A stretch of DNA of 64,000 bases from CAYYBE01 sp964470345 (lineage in GTDB: Bacteria > Babelota > Babeliae > Babelales > Babelaceae). Shown here one piece after another: positions 34,299-45,000 of the stretch (within the stretch, counting starts at the first letter, position 1; each line of letters begins with the position of its first letter). The notes beneath the pieces were generated by a model. That model was given only the letters and a program-made list of their open reading frames with translations, made no database searches and was not told the origin of the DNA. Location: assembly GCA_964470345.1 (NCBI GenBank), contig CAYYBE010000001.1:62001-126000 (forward strand), read 5' to 3'. The position numbers were made by a program, and so were the translations under genes.

Positions 34299-37200
34299 AT
34301 GATGGGCTATCGGATCGGGAGCCTGTTTGGGCTTTTGTTCTGTATAGGGACGGTGGCTCAGTCGCAGGTAGCTTCACATACACCTCTTACCTATTTACAA
34401 TCACTTGATTGCTCTCTTGCACCATTGCAAGATTGTAAGAAGCAGATAGCAATATTTTTATCAGGATTGTCCATTTACGCAGTAAAAATTACGGCAGATT
34501 ACGCATTTGATGAGCAAGAAATTCGTACGATCTTAGCCTTGCCAGAAAATAAAACACCATTGAAAGGCTACTTGGTTAATGATCTTTGGAATGGGATTAC
34601 GCTTCTTGCCAAGAAGCACAAATTTACTCAACTTAAGCTCACTAAACAGATTGACCCGCTCGGTTTAACGCTTGTATTGCATCTTGCCAGTGCTTGGACG
34701 TTGGAGCGAGTGCGATTGAGTGGTTCGTTAATTGGGAAAGATCGCTATCGCTCATTCTATTTGATGGAGCCGGGCGATGTATTTGATCGAGAACAGCATG
34801 AAGTGAGTATCGAGAAAATTAGATCAGCACTGGTTGATGATGGCTACTTTAATGCTCAGGTTCATGATACGCTCACGCGTGATAAACCGACCAAGTCGAT
34901 TGTTGTCTCTTTGGATATTGAACAAGGGAAGCAGTTTGTTATCGATGATGTTACGGTATGCCCCAATACCAAACAAGGATTATGTGGATCAGATTGTGAC
35001 GTGACGATTAAACGCGCTCAAAAGCGTCTGTTGCGTGCACTAAAAGGTGCCTATTTTTCTAAAAAAACGGTTGATGATGAGACCAAGAAATTGCTCGAGT
35101 TTTTCGTAGAGCGTGGATATTTACACAGCGCGGTTTCTTTAGAACAGTCGCTGAATACGCAAGACGGGCGCGTTCGACTTTATTTTGAGATAACCCTTAA
35201 ATATCGTAACCAATTTGAATTCTTTGGAAATCTCTTTTTTACCCGCAAGCAGCTGTTAGACCAAGTTTTACTCTTCGGCTCTTCTGCGGTATTGATACCC
35301 CCATCGCTGATAGCTGAAGAGATTATGTCGCTCTATAAACAAGAAGGTTTTTTTGATGCTCAAGTAACGTGGCAAGAAGATGGTTCTCGTTGCTTTTATT
35401 TTATCAAAGAGGGGCGACGGGCTGTTATTAAGCATGTCAGGCTCGAGGGAGTGAGCGCCCGTTCGGTGGAGGAGCTGACTAAAACCTATTTTTCCCGGTT
35501 TTTACAAGCGCGCTTTTTTAATGCCAAGCTTTTACGACAGGCGTTTGATTGTTTGACCGACTCTTATTTGGAGCTTGGTTTTTGGGATATCGCCCTTACG
35601 GGGTATGATTACGAGGCTCAGAAAGATGGCACGTACGATTTAATCGTGAGAATCAAGGAAGGTGCTCAGCGCTTGCTCGCTGTTGTTTCGGTTGAGCAGG
35701 GCTTTGGTGTAGATGGGGTGCTTGTGAGTCCCGAAAAGCGTTGTCCGTTCGGTCCGCGACCGTCCGGTCTAAGACCGTTTAGTGTTCGTTTTATACAGGA
35801 ACAACGGCAGGCGTTGCTTAAGGCATTGCAAGCGCAGGGGAAGATCTACGTGACTCCCCGACCAGAATTTATCGAACATGCTGATGGGCTTGAAGTGGTC
35901 TGGAAATTTTCTGGGTACCCAGAAGCTGTTTCTTTTGGTAAAACAGTGCTTGTTGGAAGTGGGGTATTGCCTGCGCAGGTGATTACTCGAGAATTGGCCT
36001 ACCAAGAAGGGGAGCTGTGGGACCAGAAAAAGATTGAACAATCGGTTGCTCGCCTTAAAAGTTTGAATATTTTTGATCTTATTTCTCTTTCTCCAGAAGA
36101 TCCAGCAAAGCCTGAAGCACGTAAGACGATGGTACTTAAATATGCCCAAGATACACCCTATGAAGTACGGGCTCGTCTTGGAATTCAAGGGGTTAATCGT
36201 AATATTGTTGAATTTAAGTGGGATGGCCTTTCATACAAACTGGGTGGAAGCTTCTTTGTTAAAAATCCGTTTAACCAGGGTGACCACTTCCGTTTTGATC
36301 TTGATTTTTCACGGTATATGTACACCGTTTCTGCCAGTTATCACTTTCCCTGGTTTATAGCGTGGCCGGTTCGTACTGAGTTAAAGGGGTATAGCAGTCA
36401 CCTAGATCAACCAGTGGTCGTTGGAAATCCTGCTATTTTGTACCGCTCCTCCCAGGATGGGGTGTTACTTGGTTTTACGCGAAATTTCTCATCGGTCGAA
36501 ACTGGAGTCAATATCGGGGTCGAATCGATGAATATTAAGCCAAGTAAATTATTGCCAGTCTGTGATCCTCGGGGTGAGCTTGCGCGGGCAATCCATCTAG
36601 ATCCTTGTTTTATCGACCGCAGGACCTGGTATTGGTATATTGAGCCGACCGTCATTATTAACCGTCTTGATAATCGCCTGCAGCCTACGAAAGGGACTTT
36701 GACACTCTTTTCTCTCAAGGGGATGGTCCCGCCTTCGGCCTGTCGAGCCGCTTTTTGCAAGTTTATTTTTGAGCAATCAGTTTTGTTTCCATTGGGAGGG
36801 GGTGGCAGTTGTCCATGGGTATTGGCGTTACGAGGTCGTGCGGGTACGATTGTCGGTGCAAAGTTTTCTCATATTATCCCCATTGAGCGATTTTACTTAG
36901 GGGGTGCTTATTCGGTTCGTAGTTATGAACCGGACCTTGTTCCGCCCCTCAATCCGTTTATTGATAGTGATGGCAAGCGTAATTTTGTTCCTACTGGTGG
37001 TAGATCAATGGTTAACGGCAATGCTGAAATCCGCTTTCCGATTTACTCAAGTTTGGGAGGAGTCGTCTTTGCTGACGTCGGTGCTCTATCTGATAAGGGG
37101 TTTAATGTCGTTACCCTCAAGCACGCGGCGACAGCCTTAGGATGTGGACTTCGTTTAAATACGCCGGTTGGTCCCCTTCGTTTTGATATCGGGTGGAAAT

Positions 37201-37304
37201 TGAGCCATCCAGAGACTGCGTATGGGATTGATTGCAGCGGGAATACGAAGTGCCGTTTTTCAAAGTCATTTGCCTGGTATTTGGCACTTGGAAACCCGTT
37301 CTGA
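34299..37304 (+). CDS. bamA: BamA/Omp85-family outer-membrane assembly protein
   Basis: A 1001-residue protein, longer than the roughly 800 residues of E. coli BamA. A signal peptide is followed by several POTRA-like repeats (for example LMEPGDVFDREQHEVSIEKI and LAYQEGELWDQKKIEQSV). The C-terminal barrel has FYLGGAYSVRSYEPD, equivalent to the conserved lid-loop region, and the final strand ends LALGNPF with a terminal Phe. It inserts beta-barrel proteins into the outer membrane. Extra N-terminal POTRA-like sequence with Cys residues may account for the length. No clear bamD or skp gene is adjacent. Confidence 0.9.
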   Translation: MMGYRIGSLFGLLFCIGTVAQSQVASHTPLTYLQSLDCSLAPLQDCKKQIAIFLSGLSIYAVKITADYAFDEQEIRTILALPENKTPLKGYLVNDLWNGITLLAKKHKFTQLKLTKQIDPLGLTLVLHLASAWTLERVRLSGSLIGKDRYRSFYLMEPGDVFDREQHEVSIEKIRSALVDDGYFNAQVHDTLTRDKPTKSIVVSLDIEQGKQFVIDDVTVCPNTKQGLCGSDCDVTIKRAQKRLLRALKGAYFSKKTVDDETKKLLEFFVERGYLHSAVSLEQSLNTQDGRVRLYFEITLKYRNQFEFFGNLFFTRKQLLDQVLLFGSSAVLIPPSLIAEEIMSLYKQEGFFDAQVTWQEDGSRCFYFIKEGRRAVIKHVRLEGVSARSVEELTKTYFSRFLQARFFNAKLLRQAFDCLTDSYLELGFWDIALTGYDYEAQKDGTYDLIVRIKEGAQRLLAVVSVEQGFGVDGVLVSPEKRCPFGPRPSGLRPFSVRFIQEQRQALLKALQAQGKIYVTPRPEFIEHADGLEVVWKFSGYPEAVSFGKTVLVGSGVLPAQVITRELAYQEGELWDQKKIEQSVARLKSLNIFDLISLSPEDPAKPEARKTMVLKYAQDTPYEVRARLGIQGVNRNIVEFKWDGLSYKLGGSFFVKNPFNQGDHFRFDLDFSRYMYTVSASYHFPWFIAWPVRTELKGYSSHLDQPVVVGNPAILYRSSQDGVLLGFTRNFSSVETGVNIGVESMNIKPSKLLPVCDPRGELARAIHLDPCFIDRRTWYWYIEPTVIINRLDNRLQPTKGTLTLFSLKGMVPPSACRAAFCKFIFEQSVLFPLGGGGSCPWVLALRGRAGTIVGAKFSHIIPIERFYLGGAYSVRSYEPDLVPPLNPFIDSDGKRNFVPTGGRSMVNGNAEIRFPIYSSLGGVVFADVGALSDKGFNVVTLKHAATALGCGLRLNTPVGPLRFDIGWKLSHPETAYGIDCSGNTKCRFSKSFAWYLALGNPF

Positions 37305-37378
37305 GAAATTCTTTGCATTCTGTGCAAAAACCCTCTATATTCAAAACATATTCATTGTTCTGTCGGGGGAGAAAAAAC

Positions 37379-38119
37379 ATGTCGGACCAATCCGAAAATA
37401 GAGACTCTGGGAGCCGCGCTCTTTTAGAAAAAAATGGAAGTACGCATGAGGCGCATGAAGCCTGTTTGCGCGAAGAGCTCCTGCATCATTTCCCCTACGC
37501 CGTATTTTCGGTGGCAATAGGGTTTGTTGTTCTAGCGCTTGTATCGGTTATTGGGTTGGGTCTTACTGCTGATGCCCAAGTAATGCGATCAGGGTACCAT
37601 GTCTTATTCCATTCCTTTCACTATCTTCACTTAGTATTTGCCGTGACGGGGACGTGTATCACGTTTTTGCGTTTTTCTTCCAGCTTACTCCGTTGTATAG
37701 CGGTTTCGCTGCTGGCTCCTGCGCTTTTTTGTACCCTTTCTGATGTGGCGTTACCTGCTTTGGTAGGGCAGTTGCTTGGTGGAGAAATGGATGTTCATAT
37801 TTGTTTTTTTTCACCGCGTGATCTTTTGAATACGCTTCCGTTTATGGGAGCGGGGCTTTTGGCTGGATTTTCTATAGCCGGTCATTACCGTCCATTTTTG
37901 AATATTGTTTCTATGGGTGCCCATTTTGCCCATATTTTAATTAGTTCATTGGCTGCTATTTTTTACATGGTTTCCAATGGATTTGAAGAGTGGTTTACAA
38001 TGATGGGGCCGCTTTTTTTCTTATTGATTTTAGCTGTTGTGGTTCCGTGTACCATTTCAGATGTCATTGTTCCCATGTATTTTGCCCGACGTTCGTGTGA
38101 GTGCGATGAAAGACATTAG
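37379..38119 (+). CDS. Hypothetical membrane protein at the head of the pot operon
   Basis: A 246-residue protein with about six hydrophobic helices after a hydrophilic N-terminus. One helix is His-rich (GYHVLFHSFHYLHLVF), which could bind metal or heme, though no defined motif supports this. GGGGAG precedes the ATG. Its end overlaps the potA start by 14 nt, so it is translationally coupled to the transporter. I do not recognise the family. It may be an accessory of the importer or an unrelated passenger. Confidence 0.65.
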   Translation: MSDQSENRDSGSRALLEKNGSTHEAHEACLREELLHHFPYAVFSVAIGFVVLALVSVIGLGLTADAQVMRSGYHVLFHSFHYLHLVFAVTGTCITFLRFSSSLLRCIAVSLLAPALFCTLSDVALPALVGQLLGGEMDVHICFFSPRDLLNTLPFMGAGLLAGFSIAGHYRPFLNIVSMGAHFAHILISSLAAIFYMVSNGFEEWFTMMGPLFFLLILAVVVPCTISDVIVPMYFARRSCECDERH

Positions 38120-39200
38120 AATAGAATCAGTTACCAAATCATTTGCAGGTGAGGTTATTCTTGAAAACCTCAGTTTAACTATTCCTGGGGGAAAGTTTTT
38201 TGCCCTCTTAGGACCCAGTGGTTGTGGAAAAACAACCTTGCTTCGCTTGATTGGTGGTTTTGAAACGGTTGACCGAGGGAAGATCTTTTTGGGTGACGAA
38301 GATATTACCGATCGCCCGATTAATCAAAGAAAAATTAACACAGTTTTTCAAAATTATGGTCTCTTTCCCCATCTCAATGTCTTTGAAAATATCGCCTACT
38401 CGCAACGTTTACGAGGGGTGAGCGAAGAAATTATTAAAGAAAAAGTTACGAAGATTTTGCATACGGTTAATTTGTCAGCGCATGCAGATAAATCGATTAG
38501 TCAGCTTTCTGGTGGGCAGCAGCAGCGTGTTGCTCTTGCTCGAGCCGTTATTAATGAACCTGAAGTTCTTTTGCTTGATGAACCATTAGCAGCTCTTGAT
38601 TTTAAGCTTCGTGAGAAGATGCTTGTTGAGCTGATTGAACTCCAAGACAAGCTCAAAACGACATTTATTTATGTGACGCATGATCAGTTTGAAGCATTGA
38701 CCGTTGCTGATCAAATGGCGATTCTGAATTATGATGGACAAATTGAGCAGATTGGGACACCAAAAGAAATTTATGAATTTCCAAGCTCCTCATTTGTAGC
38801 ACAGTTTGTAGGAACGACCAATATCTTTCAGGGAAAGCTTTCTCGCGTTGATGGGCAAATGATGATTGCTGTTGATCAAGTAGGCAATTTTCTTGTCGAC
38901 GTTGCTTCCCATAAACAGGTGTGGGTTGATCAGGAACGGGATGTACTCATGAGTATTCGTCCCGAAAAGATTTTTATCAGTAAAAAACTGGTTCCTGGCT
39001 TTGCTAATCATATGCGTGGTATTGTGCAGGCGATTATTTATCATGGTCGATCAACGCAATATAATGTTCGTCTGGTAAGTGGGCAAGTTATTCAAGTGTT
39101 TGAACAGAATGAGGAACACTTTCCTCAAGAAGTTATCGACTATGATAATGAAGTGTATTTGTCCTGGCAAAAAGAAAACGTGGCGGTCCTTGAACGATGA
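38106..39200 (+). CDS. potA: Polyamine ABC transporter ATP-binding protein
   Basis: A 364-residue ABC ATPase. Walker A is GPSGCGKTTLLR, the signature is LSGGQQQRVA, and Walker B is VLLLDEPLAALD. A C-terminal TOBE-like domain (SIRPEKIF and following) is typical of PotA and CUT1-type importers. It energises uptake of putrescine or spermidine with the permeases and binding protein encoded next. Its stop overlaps the potB start (ATGA). Confidence 0.93.
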   Translation: MKDIRIESVTKSFAGEVILENLSLTIPGGKFFALLGPSGCGKTTLLRLIGGFETVDRGKIFLGDEDITDRPINQRKINTVFQNYGLFPHLNVFENIAYSQRLRGVSEEIIKEKVTKILHTVNLSAHADKSISQLSGGQQQRVALARAVINEPEVLLLDEPLAALDFKLREKMLVELIELQDKLKTTFIYVTHDQFEALTVADQMAILNYDGQIEQIGTPKEIYEFPSSSFVAQFVGTTNIFQGKLSRVDGQMMIAVDQVGNFLVDVASHKQVWVDQERDVLMSIRPEKIFISKKLVPGFANHMRGIVQAIIYHGRSTQYNVRLVSGQVIQVFEQNEEHFPQEVIDYDNEVYLSWQKENVAVLER

Positions 39201-40039
39201 ACGAACTTACTGAACGCAAAAGTCTTACTTCGCTTTTTCCGCTGTTTGCAGGTACTGCTGGCTTTGTGTGGCAGGTGCTCTTTTTTTATATCCCTCTCTT
39301 TTTTATTATTATTTTGAGTTTTACCGGTCCAGGAGTCGTTGGGTATTTTGAACCGTTTATGACATCGTCCTATGTCAAAGTTATTTGGCGCTCGTTAGTA
39401 CTCGCTTTTTTCAATGCGACGGTATGTGCGTTAATCGCTTATCCATTGGCCTATTTTCTTGCGTTTCAAGTTCGCCGTTTTAAATCATTTTTACTTTTCT
39501 TAGTAATTTTGCCATTTTGGAATAACTTTTTATTACATGTGTATGCATGGATTTTTGTGTTGGATCGTCATGGGATGGTCAATTCTATATTAAAAGCACT
39601 TGGTCTTATCCATGAACCACTCCATCTTTTAAATACGCCATTTGCTGTTGGAATCATGATGGTCTATTTTTATCTTCCCTTCATGATTATGCCCCTCTAT
39701 GCATCACTTGAACAGTTTGATCACCGCTTGTTAGAAGCTTCCCTTGATTTGGGGGCGACCTGGTGGCAAACGGTACGACGAGTGCTGCTTCCGTTAACGA
39801 TGTCCGGTTTGCGTTCTGGATTTTTTCTCGTATTTATTCCATCGTTTGGTGAATTTGCCATACCTGAATTTATGGGTGGAGACAAAACAATGTATGTAGG
39901 TTCCGTTGTTTCTCATCTTATTTTGGGAGCACAAACGGTGGGAGCTGGCGCAGCATTTACTGTTCTAAGTTCTGTTGCGCTTATTGTGGTTGCAGGGTTT
40001 CTCTTCTTTCTTATGAAAAGGGTTTTACGTGGATCATAA
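39197..40039 (+). CDS. potB: Polyamine ABC transporter permease PotB-like
   Basis: A 280-residue permease with six helices. The EAA loop that contacts the ATPase reads EASLDLGATWWQTVRRVLLP. Segments such as FWNNFLLHVYAWIFVLDRHG match PotB. Its start overlaps the potA stop by 4 nt and its end overlaps the potC start by 11 nt, giving a fully coupled operon. Confidence 0.92.
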   Translation: MNELTERKSLTSLFPLFAGTAGFVWQVLFFYIPLFFIIILSFTGPGVVGYFEPFMTSSYVKVIWRSLVLAFFNATVCALIAYPLAYFLAFQVRRFKSFLLFLVILPFWNNFLLHVYAWIFVLDRHGMVNSILKALGLIHEPLHLLNTPFAVGIMMVYFYLPFMIMPLYASLEQFDHRLLEASLDLGATWWQTVRRVLLPLTMSGLRSGFFLVFIPSFGEFAIPEFMGGDKTMYVGSVVSHLILGAQTVGAGAAFTVLSSVALIVVAGFLFFLMKRVLRGS

Positions 40040-40817
40040 AAGCCTCTTTCGTGCCCGGTGGACTGGCATTATTTTTGCATTAGCAACCTATGCTTTTTTA
40101 TATATACCTATTTTGGTGTTAGTTATCTTCTCGTTTAGTAGTGGAAGGTTTCCAGCCCCTTGGAGTGGTTTTACGTGGCAGTGGTATCAAGAATTGTGGT
40201 CGTCAACACACATCTGGGCAGCATTGTATAATTCGTTGCTTGTTGCGACCTGTGCGACAATTGCCAGTGTTACCATGGGGATCTTGCTGATCTATTATTG
40301 TATGCGTTGTGCTGCAGCTCAACGATTTATTGCAGGATTCTATACAAACCTTGTTATTCCCGAAGTGGTGCTTGCAGTAGGGCTTTTGAGTTTTTTTACC
40401 TTCTTTTCTGTCCCTCTCGGCTTGCGAACATTAATTATCGCCCATACGGTTTTGGGTATCGGCTATGTTGTGCCAATCTTATATCTCCGCTACAAATCAC
40501 TGAATGCAGGACTTATTGAAAGTTCTCTCGATCTTGGTGCCACAACAACGCAGACATTTGTAAAAATTGTACTGCCTCTTTTGCGACCAGCAATTTTAAC
40601 AGCTGCACTTTTGACGTTTATTATTTCGTTTGATGATTTTGTCCTTTCGTATTTCTGTGCAGGAAATTCTGCTCAAACGCTTTCTCTCTATATTTTAGCG
40701 ATGTTGCGTTCGGGAATCTCACCGGTTGTTAATGCGCTTTCGACGTTATTATTAGTTATTAGCAGTATTCTTGTGTTAATTTTCTGCTCGCTCAGTGTTC
40801 GCATTCGAATCTTTTAG
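40029..40817 (+). CDS. potC: Polyamine ABC transporter permease PotC-like
   Basis: A 262-residue permease with six helices and the EAA loop ESSLDLGATTTQTFVKIVLP. SFDDFVLSYFCAG near the C-terminus is a PotC hallmark. The only sensible start is GTG at 40029, inside the end of potB. It pairs with PotB to form the transmembrane channel. Confidence 0.92.
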   Translation: MDHKSLFRARWTGIIFALATYAFLYIPILVLVIFSFSSGRFPAPWSGFTWQWYQELWSSTHIWAALYNSLLVATCATIASVTMGILLIYYCMRCAAAQRFIAGFYTNLVIPEVVLAVGLLSFFTFFSVPLGLRTLIIAHTVLGIGYVVPILYLRYKSLNAGLIESSLDLGATTTQTFVKIVLPLLRPAILTAALLTFIISFDDFVLSYFCAGNSAQTLSLYILAMLRSGISPVVNALSTLLLVISSILVLIFCSLSVRIRIF

Positions 40818-40826
40818 GATTTTTCT

Positions 40827-41906
40827 ATGAAGCAACCATATTCTCTTTTTGCTCGTATCAGCTTTGTAGCAGCCGTGTGGATCGTTTTGCTTGTAGGGGT
40901 CCTTTATCTTCCTGATGCCGTCCAATCGGTGTATGCTCCTCGTGTTATTCACGTGTTGACGTGGGGTGGGGTGATAGATCCTCTGTATATCCGTGCATTT
41001 GAACAAAAGACAGGAATACAGGTGCAGCTTAGTTATTATGCATCCAATGAGGAGTTGCGTGTAAAGATGCAAAAAACAAAAGGGCAGGGCTATGATCTGA
41101 TTATGCCATCCGATTATATGGTCGGATTGTTATCAAAAGAAGGGTTGTTGAAAAAAATCGACCGTACCAAGTTGCCTGCTGAATCAGCATTTTATCCTTT
41201 CTTGTTACATAATGCGTTTGATCCTCATAATGACTATTCTCTCCCATTCTGTTGGGAAGTCTATGGGATTGGATATGACAAGCGCTTTTTTACTGATGGT
41301 TTACCAGATTCTTCATGGAAATTGCTTTTTGATAACCCCCATGGAACATATAAAGTTGTTATGACCAATGATCCTATTGAAGCTGTTTTATGCGCGGCGC
41401 AATATCTTTTTGGAAATGTTGATCGATTAACACCTGAACAGAGCGAACAAATTCGCTTATTATTAAAAGAGCAACATCAATGGGTAGAAGCCTATGCATC
41501 TGCGCGAGCAGGGTATTTTCTTGTAACAGGGACAAGTCCATTGGCCTTTACAACGACAACCTATATCTGGCAAGCACGTCAGCATACTGATCAACTTGGC
41601 TTTTTTATTCCTCAAGAAGGTGGCTTTATGTCAATTGAAAGCATAGCTTTGCCTCTTGGTGGAGAGCACGATGATCTTGTGTATCAATTTCTTGCATTTC
41701 TGTATCAGCCACAAACGTACATGTATCACTTTCAGCAATTTTCTAATATACCGGCATTGCGCGAACCATCAATAGAACAAGCGCTTGGAGCAACGGTTGA
41801 AACGTTCTTGCAGAACTTTTCTTCATCTTTTGATCGTCTTGGCTTTTTTCATCGTATTCTTCCTGAGTCGTATTTGAACGATCTTTGGGTTGATGTCAAA
41901 AATTAG
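40827..41906 (+). CDS. potD: Polyamine-binding periplasmic protein PotD-like
   Basis: A 359-residue type 2 periplasmic binding protein. An N-terminal hydrophobic segment serves as signal or anchor, with no lipobox visible. The mature part begins VIHVLTWGGVIDPLYIRAFE, the usual strand after the signal in PotD. YDLIMPSDYMVGLLSKEGLL is a second family signature. Polyamine-contact residues cannot be assigned individually. It starts 9 nt after potC and completes the importer. Confidence 0.9.
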   Translation: MKQPYSLFARISFVAAVWIVLLVGVLYLPDAVQSVYAPRVIHVLTWGGVIDPLYIRAFEQKTGIQVQLSYYASNEELRVKMQKTKGQGYDLIMPSDYMVGLLSKEGLLKKIDRTKLPAESAFYPFLLHNAFDPHNDYSLPFCWEVYGIGYDKRFFTDGLPDSSWKLLFDNPHGTYKVVMTNDPIEAVLCAAQYLFGNVDRLTPEQSEQIRLLLKEQHQWVEAYASARAGYFLVTGTSPLAFTTTTYIWQARQHTDQLGFFIPQEGGFMSIESIALPLGGEHDDLVYQFLAFLYQPQTYMYHFQQFSNIPALREPSIEQALGATVETFLQNFSSSFDRLGFFHRILPESYLNDLWVDVKN

Positions 41907-42060
41907 TTCTCTTATATACGACTCTTGTGTAAATCTCCCTTTTTGTGCAAAGCGTTGACTTTGTATTTAGAAATAACTAGAAATGGAGCAGGTGCTGCAG
42001 AATAGAATATCTGAGCATAAAAAATTATTTTGTTTCATTTTCTAAAGGGAGAGTAGCGTT

Positions 42061-45000
42061 ATGAGAAAATTCTGTTTCCTATCACGCATGTTGGTACTCT
42101 TGGGTTGTATGATAAGTACAAGCCGAACGGTGCTTTCTGTTGTTAATTGGCACAATGATCCTGCCATTAGTGCAAGTGTATTTAATGATAATATTGATAT
42201 ACAGGGAGTAAACCATTTTGTTGCACCAATTACGGTGGCTGCAACGACGCAAGATATCGGGATCTCTATTTCAGCTGACTCTATTATTACGTCAAGTCAG
42301 CCATTATATCTTTATACGGCTAATAACCATAATATTATTTTTAATATTTCGCACGATTTAACACTGACCGGTTCAGTTACCGATTTTTTAATTACGCACA
42401 GTGGACGGGGTACTGCTGGCTTTACGCTTTTGGCTGGTCAAGTATTGCGTTTTACTAAACTGACAGGTTCTGGTGCGGCAGGTGCATATTATTATCAGAT
42501 TATGAATACGGCGAATGACTCAGGTACAAATTTTTTTGGATTTAATTTTCCTACAATTGCCAATACCTATGTTCAAGTTGGTCCACAAAGTGGGATATCA
42601 TTTGCTGCGCCAACTCCGGTAGACTCTGGAGCAACCGAGTCAGCGCGTATGTTTTGGGGGCAATCTGGCTTGGTTACTGATGCTGGTCGATTTGTTTTGC
42701 AATTAGAAGATGCATCTTCCTTTATTATTGAAGGATCATATATTACCACCCTTACAGCTCCAACGCTTGCCGATATTGATGTAACTCGTCCAGCCGGTCT
42801 TCGTGCAACAATACTCTTTTTTGGGCCCGGAGGAAACATGGTGGTTAATAATAATGCCACCTGGACTCAACTAATGCGCGACCCATTTTATGAAAATAAT
42901 TATACATCGATACGTCATGGCTTTGTGCTTGGCGCTAATGGAGAACTACAGGTCGTCGGTGGTTCTTATCTTGATTATGTTGTTACCAAAACGAATCAGA
43001 CGCTTGATCTTACAACTCCTCTTTCAGTTATTAATAATCCTTGTCAGCGCTTTATTAATCAGATTACCAAAGATCGTAATGCAGCGGCATTAATTGTTGA
43101 TGGTAATACGGATCCTTTGGCAAGTAAGGCGCAAATTACGTTCTTTGAAAATTCGGCGATTTATTTTAGATCGGCTGTTGATTGCCTGGGGGTTTCAACA
43201 ATTACCGGAGCATCAAGCCTTCAATCGCAAGTTTTGACATTTACCATTGATCCAAATAAAAACATAGCAACCGAAGGTACGATTTTATTTGATGTTGAAG
43301 GAATGGTTGATATTACGGGTTCTGGTGGAACGAATGAAAATGTGCTGAATGTTCTTTCGCTTCAAGTAACTCCAACCGGTGGCTCGGTATTCATTGAAGG
43401 CACTGACACGACGTTCCCCTTAAGAACCTATGCTCGAGATGCCAATGGCGAATATATACGGTATGGTAGCGGCTGCTTCTTCTTCAATAATCGTGCTAAT
43501 TTTATTAATGTCTTTTTACAACATAGTGACGAAAATCACGCAGTATATGAAAATAATATTGTTGCCCAATCGGCGCCAACATATGTTGGTGGTGATTCCC
43601 TTGTCTTAAATGCACCAAATGCAGCAAAAGAAAATACAGCAGCATTTTATAATTCGGGAATTTTAGTACACACTGATCTTGCAGCAACAGGTATGACTTT
43701 CTTGGTTCCAAATAATGATGCTGCTGAAGGAAATACGAGTGCCTTGAAGTTCTATTTTAATGGACGTTGTCTTGATCAAGGTACGGGTAGACAGTTTGTC
43801 TTGGGAACTGAAGTAGGGGCGTTGGCATCAGATTTTGCTCACATTATTAATCGTGATGCGCAACTTGATGTTATGCAAGATGTTGTGCAGACGGAAACGG
43901 CCTCTTCTTCGTTTCTTCAGACGCTGCAATGTATTGTTGCGCCAAATAACCAAAAGATCACCGAAGGGCTTACCGAGGATATTTCGGGACAGTTTGGTGT
44001 CAATTCAATCTTCTTGGGGTATGCAAGTAATGAATCAATAGGTACCCCAGCTGATGTTGGAACGAATATCTACACGGGTGCAACATTCCCTCTCGTAACA
44101 TTCCCAACCCTTGCGATTAACGGTGACTTTTTTGCCTTCAGTACGCAGGGCGGCACGCTTAACCAACCATCGACCAGTTCGGTGACCGGTGAAGGTGGTA
44201 TGTTTGTTGACAGAAATGGTGAAGTGACGATTGGAAGTACCTTTAGGGCCTGGTTTGGCGAAATGGTTACCAAGAGCAGAAATGCAATTATCGATTTGCC
44301 AAAAGAACAATGTTTCTGGGCGCCACGCGTCGGTATAGCTCAGTGGCAGCTTGATTTGAGTGTCCCAACTCAAACAGAAGTCATTAACGCTAATACAACT
44401 CTGTCAGACTACACACTTGATTGGAAGAATGTTATCAAAGATTGGTGTAATGCACCTATTAATATTCCGTATGAACTGCCATATGTCCCAGCGCCGGGAC
44501 AAGCGCCCCTTATGACCGATGCAAACTTGCTCTCGATGCCAGTTATTCGTGGATCGGTTGATCAAATGCAAGTGAAGAATTCTCGTGTTGGAGATCAAGC
44601 ACAGTTGCTTGTTGATGGTGGTCTTGTTCGTGAGTTAGTCTTTTTAAATGGTGCCGATTCTGGTGTTGCTCCAACGGGATTGCTTGTTGTACAAAATAAT
44701 GCACTTGTGGGCCTTGGAACTGCCCATCGCAATGTTGACTCACTTGATGCATCAGTAAAATTGGGAATTAATGGTATTACATTGGTAGCTAACGGTAACG
44801 GCGTGATTCGCTTAAACGAAGATACGCTGATTGACAATGTCTGCCACGTCTTAACAGGTACTGCGTTTGGAATTACCGAACAACAGTCATTGGTTATCAC
44901 CTCTGATGTTCCGCGTGAATTGCGTGTTAAATCAGATGGTGTTATCGATTTAACGCAATTTAATACGGGACTTAAGAGATTTGTCATCAGTGGTAAAGTA

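Noticed and set aside
44035..44373. Minus-strand reading frames inside the giant surface-protein gene
   Set aside because: They are shadows of a long, well-supported gene; no start signals or domains.
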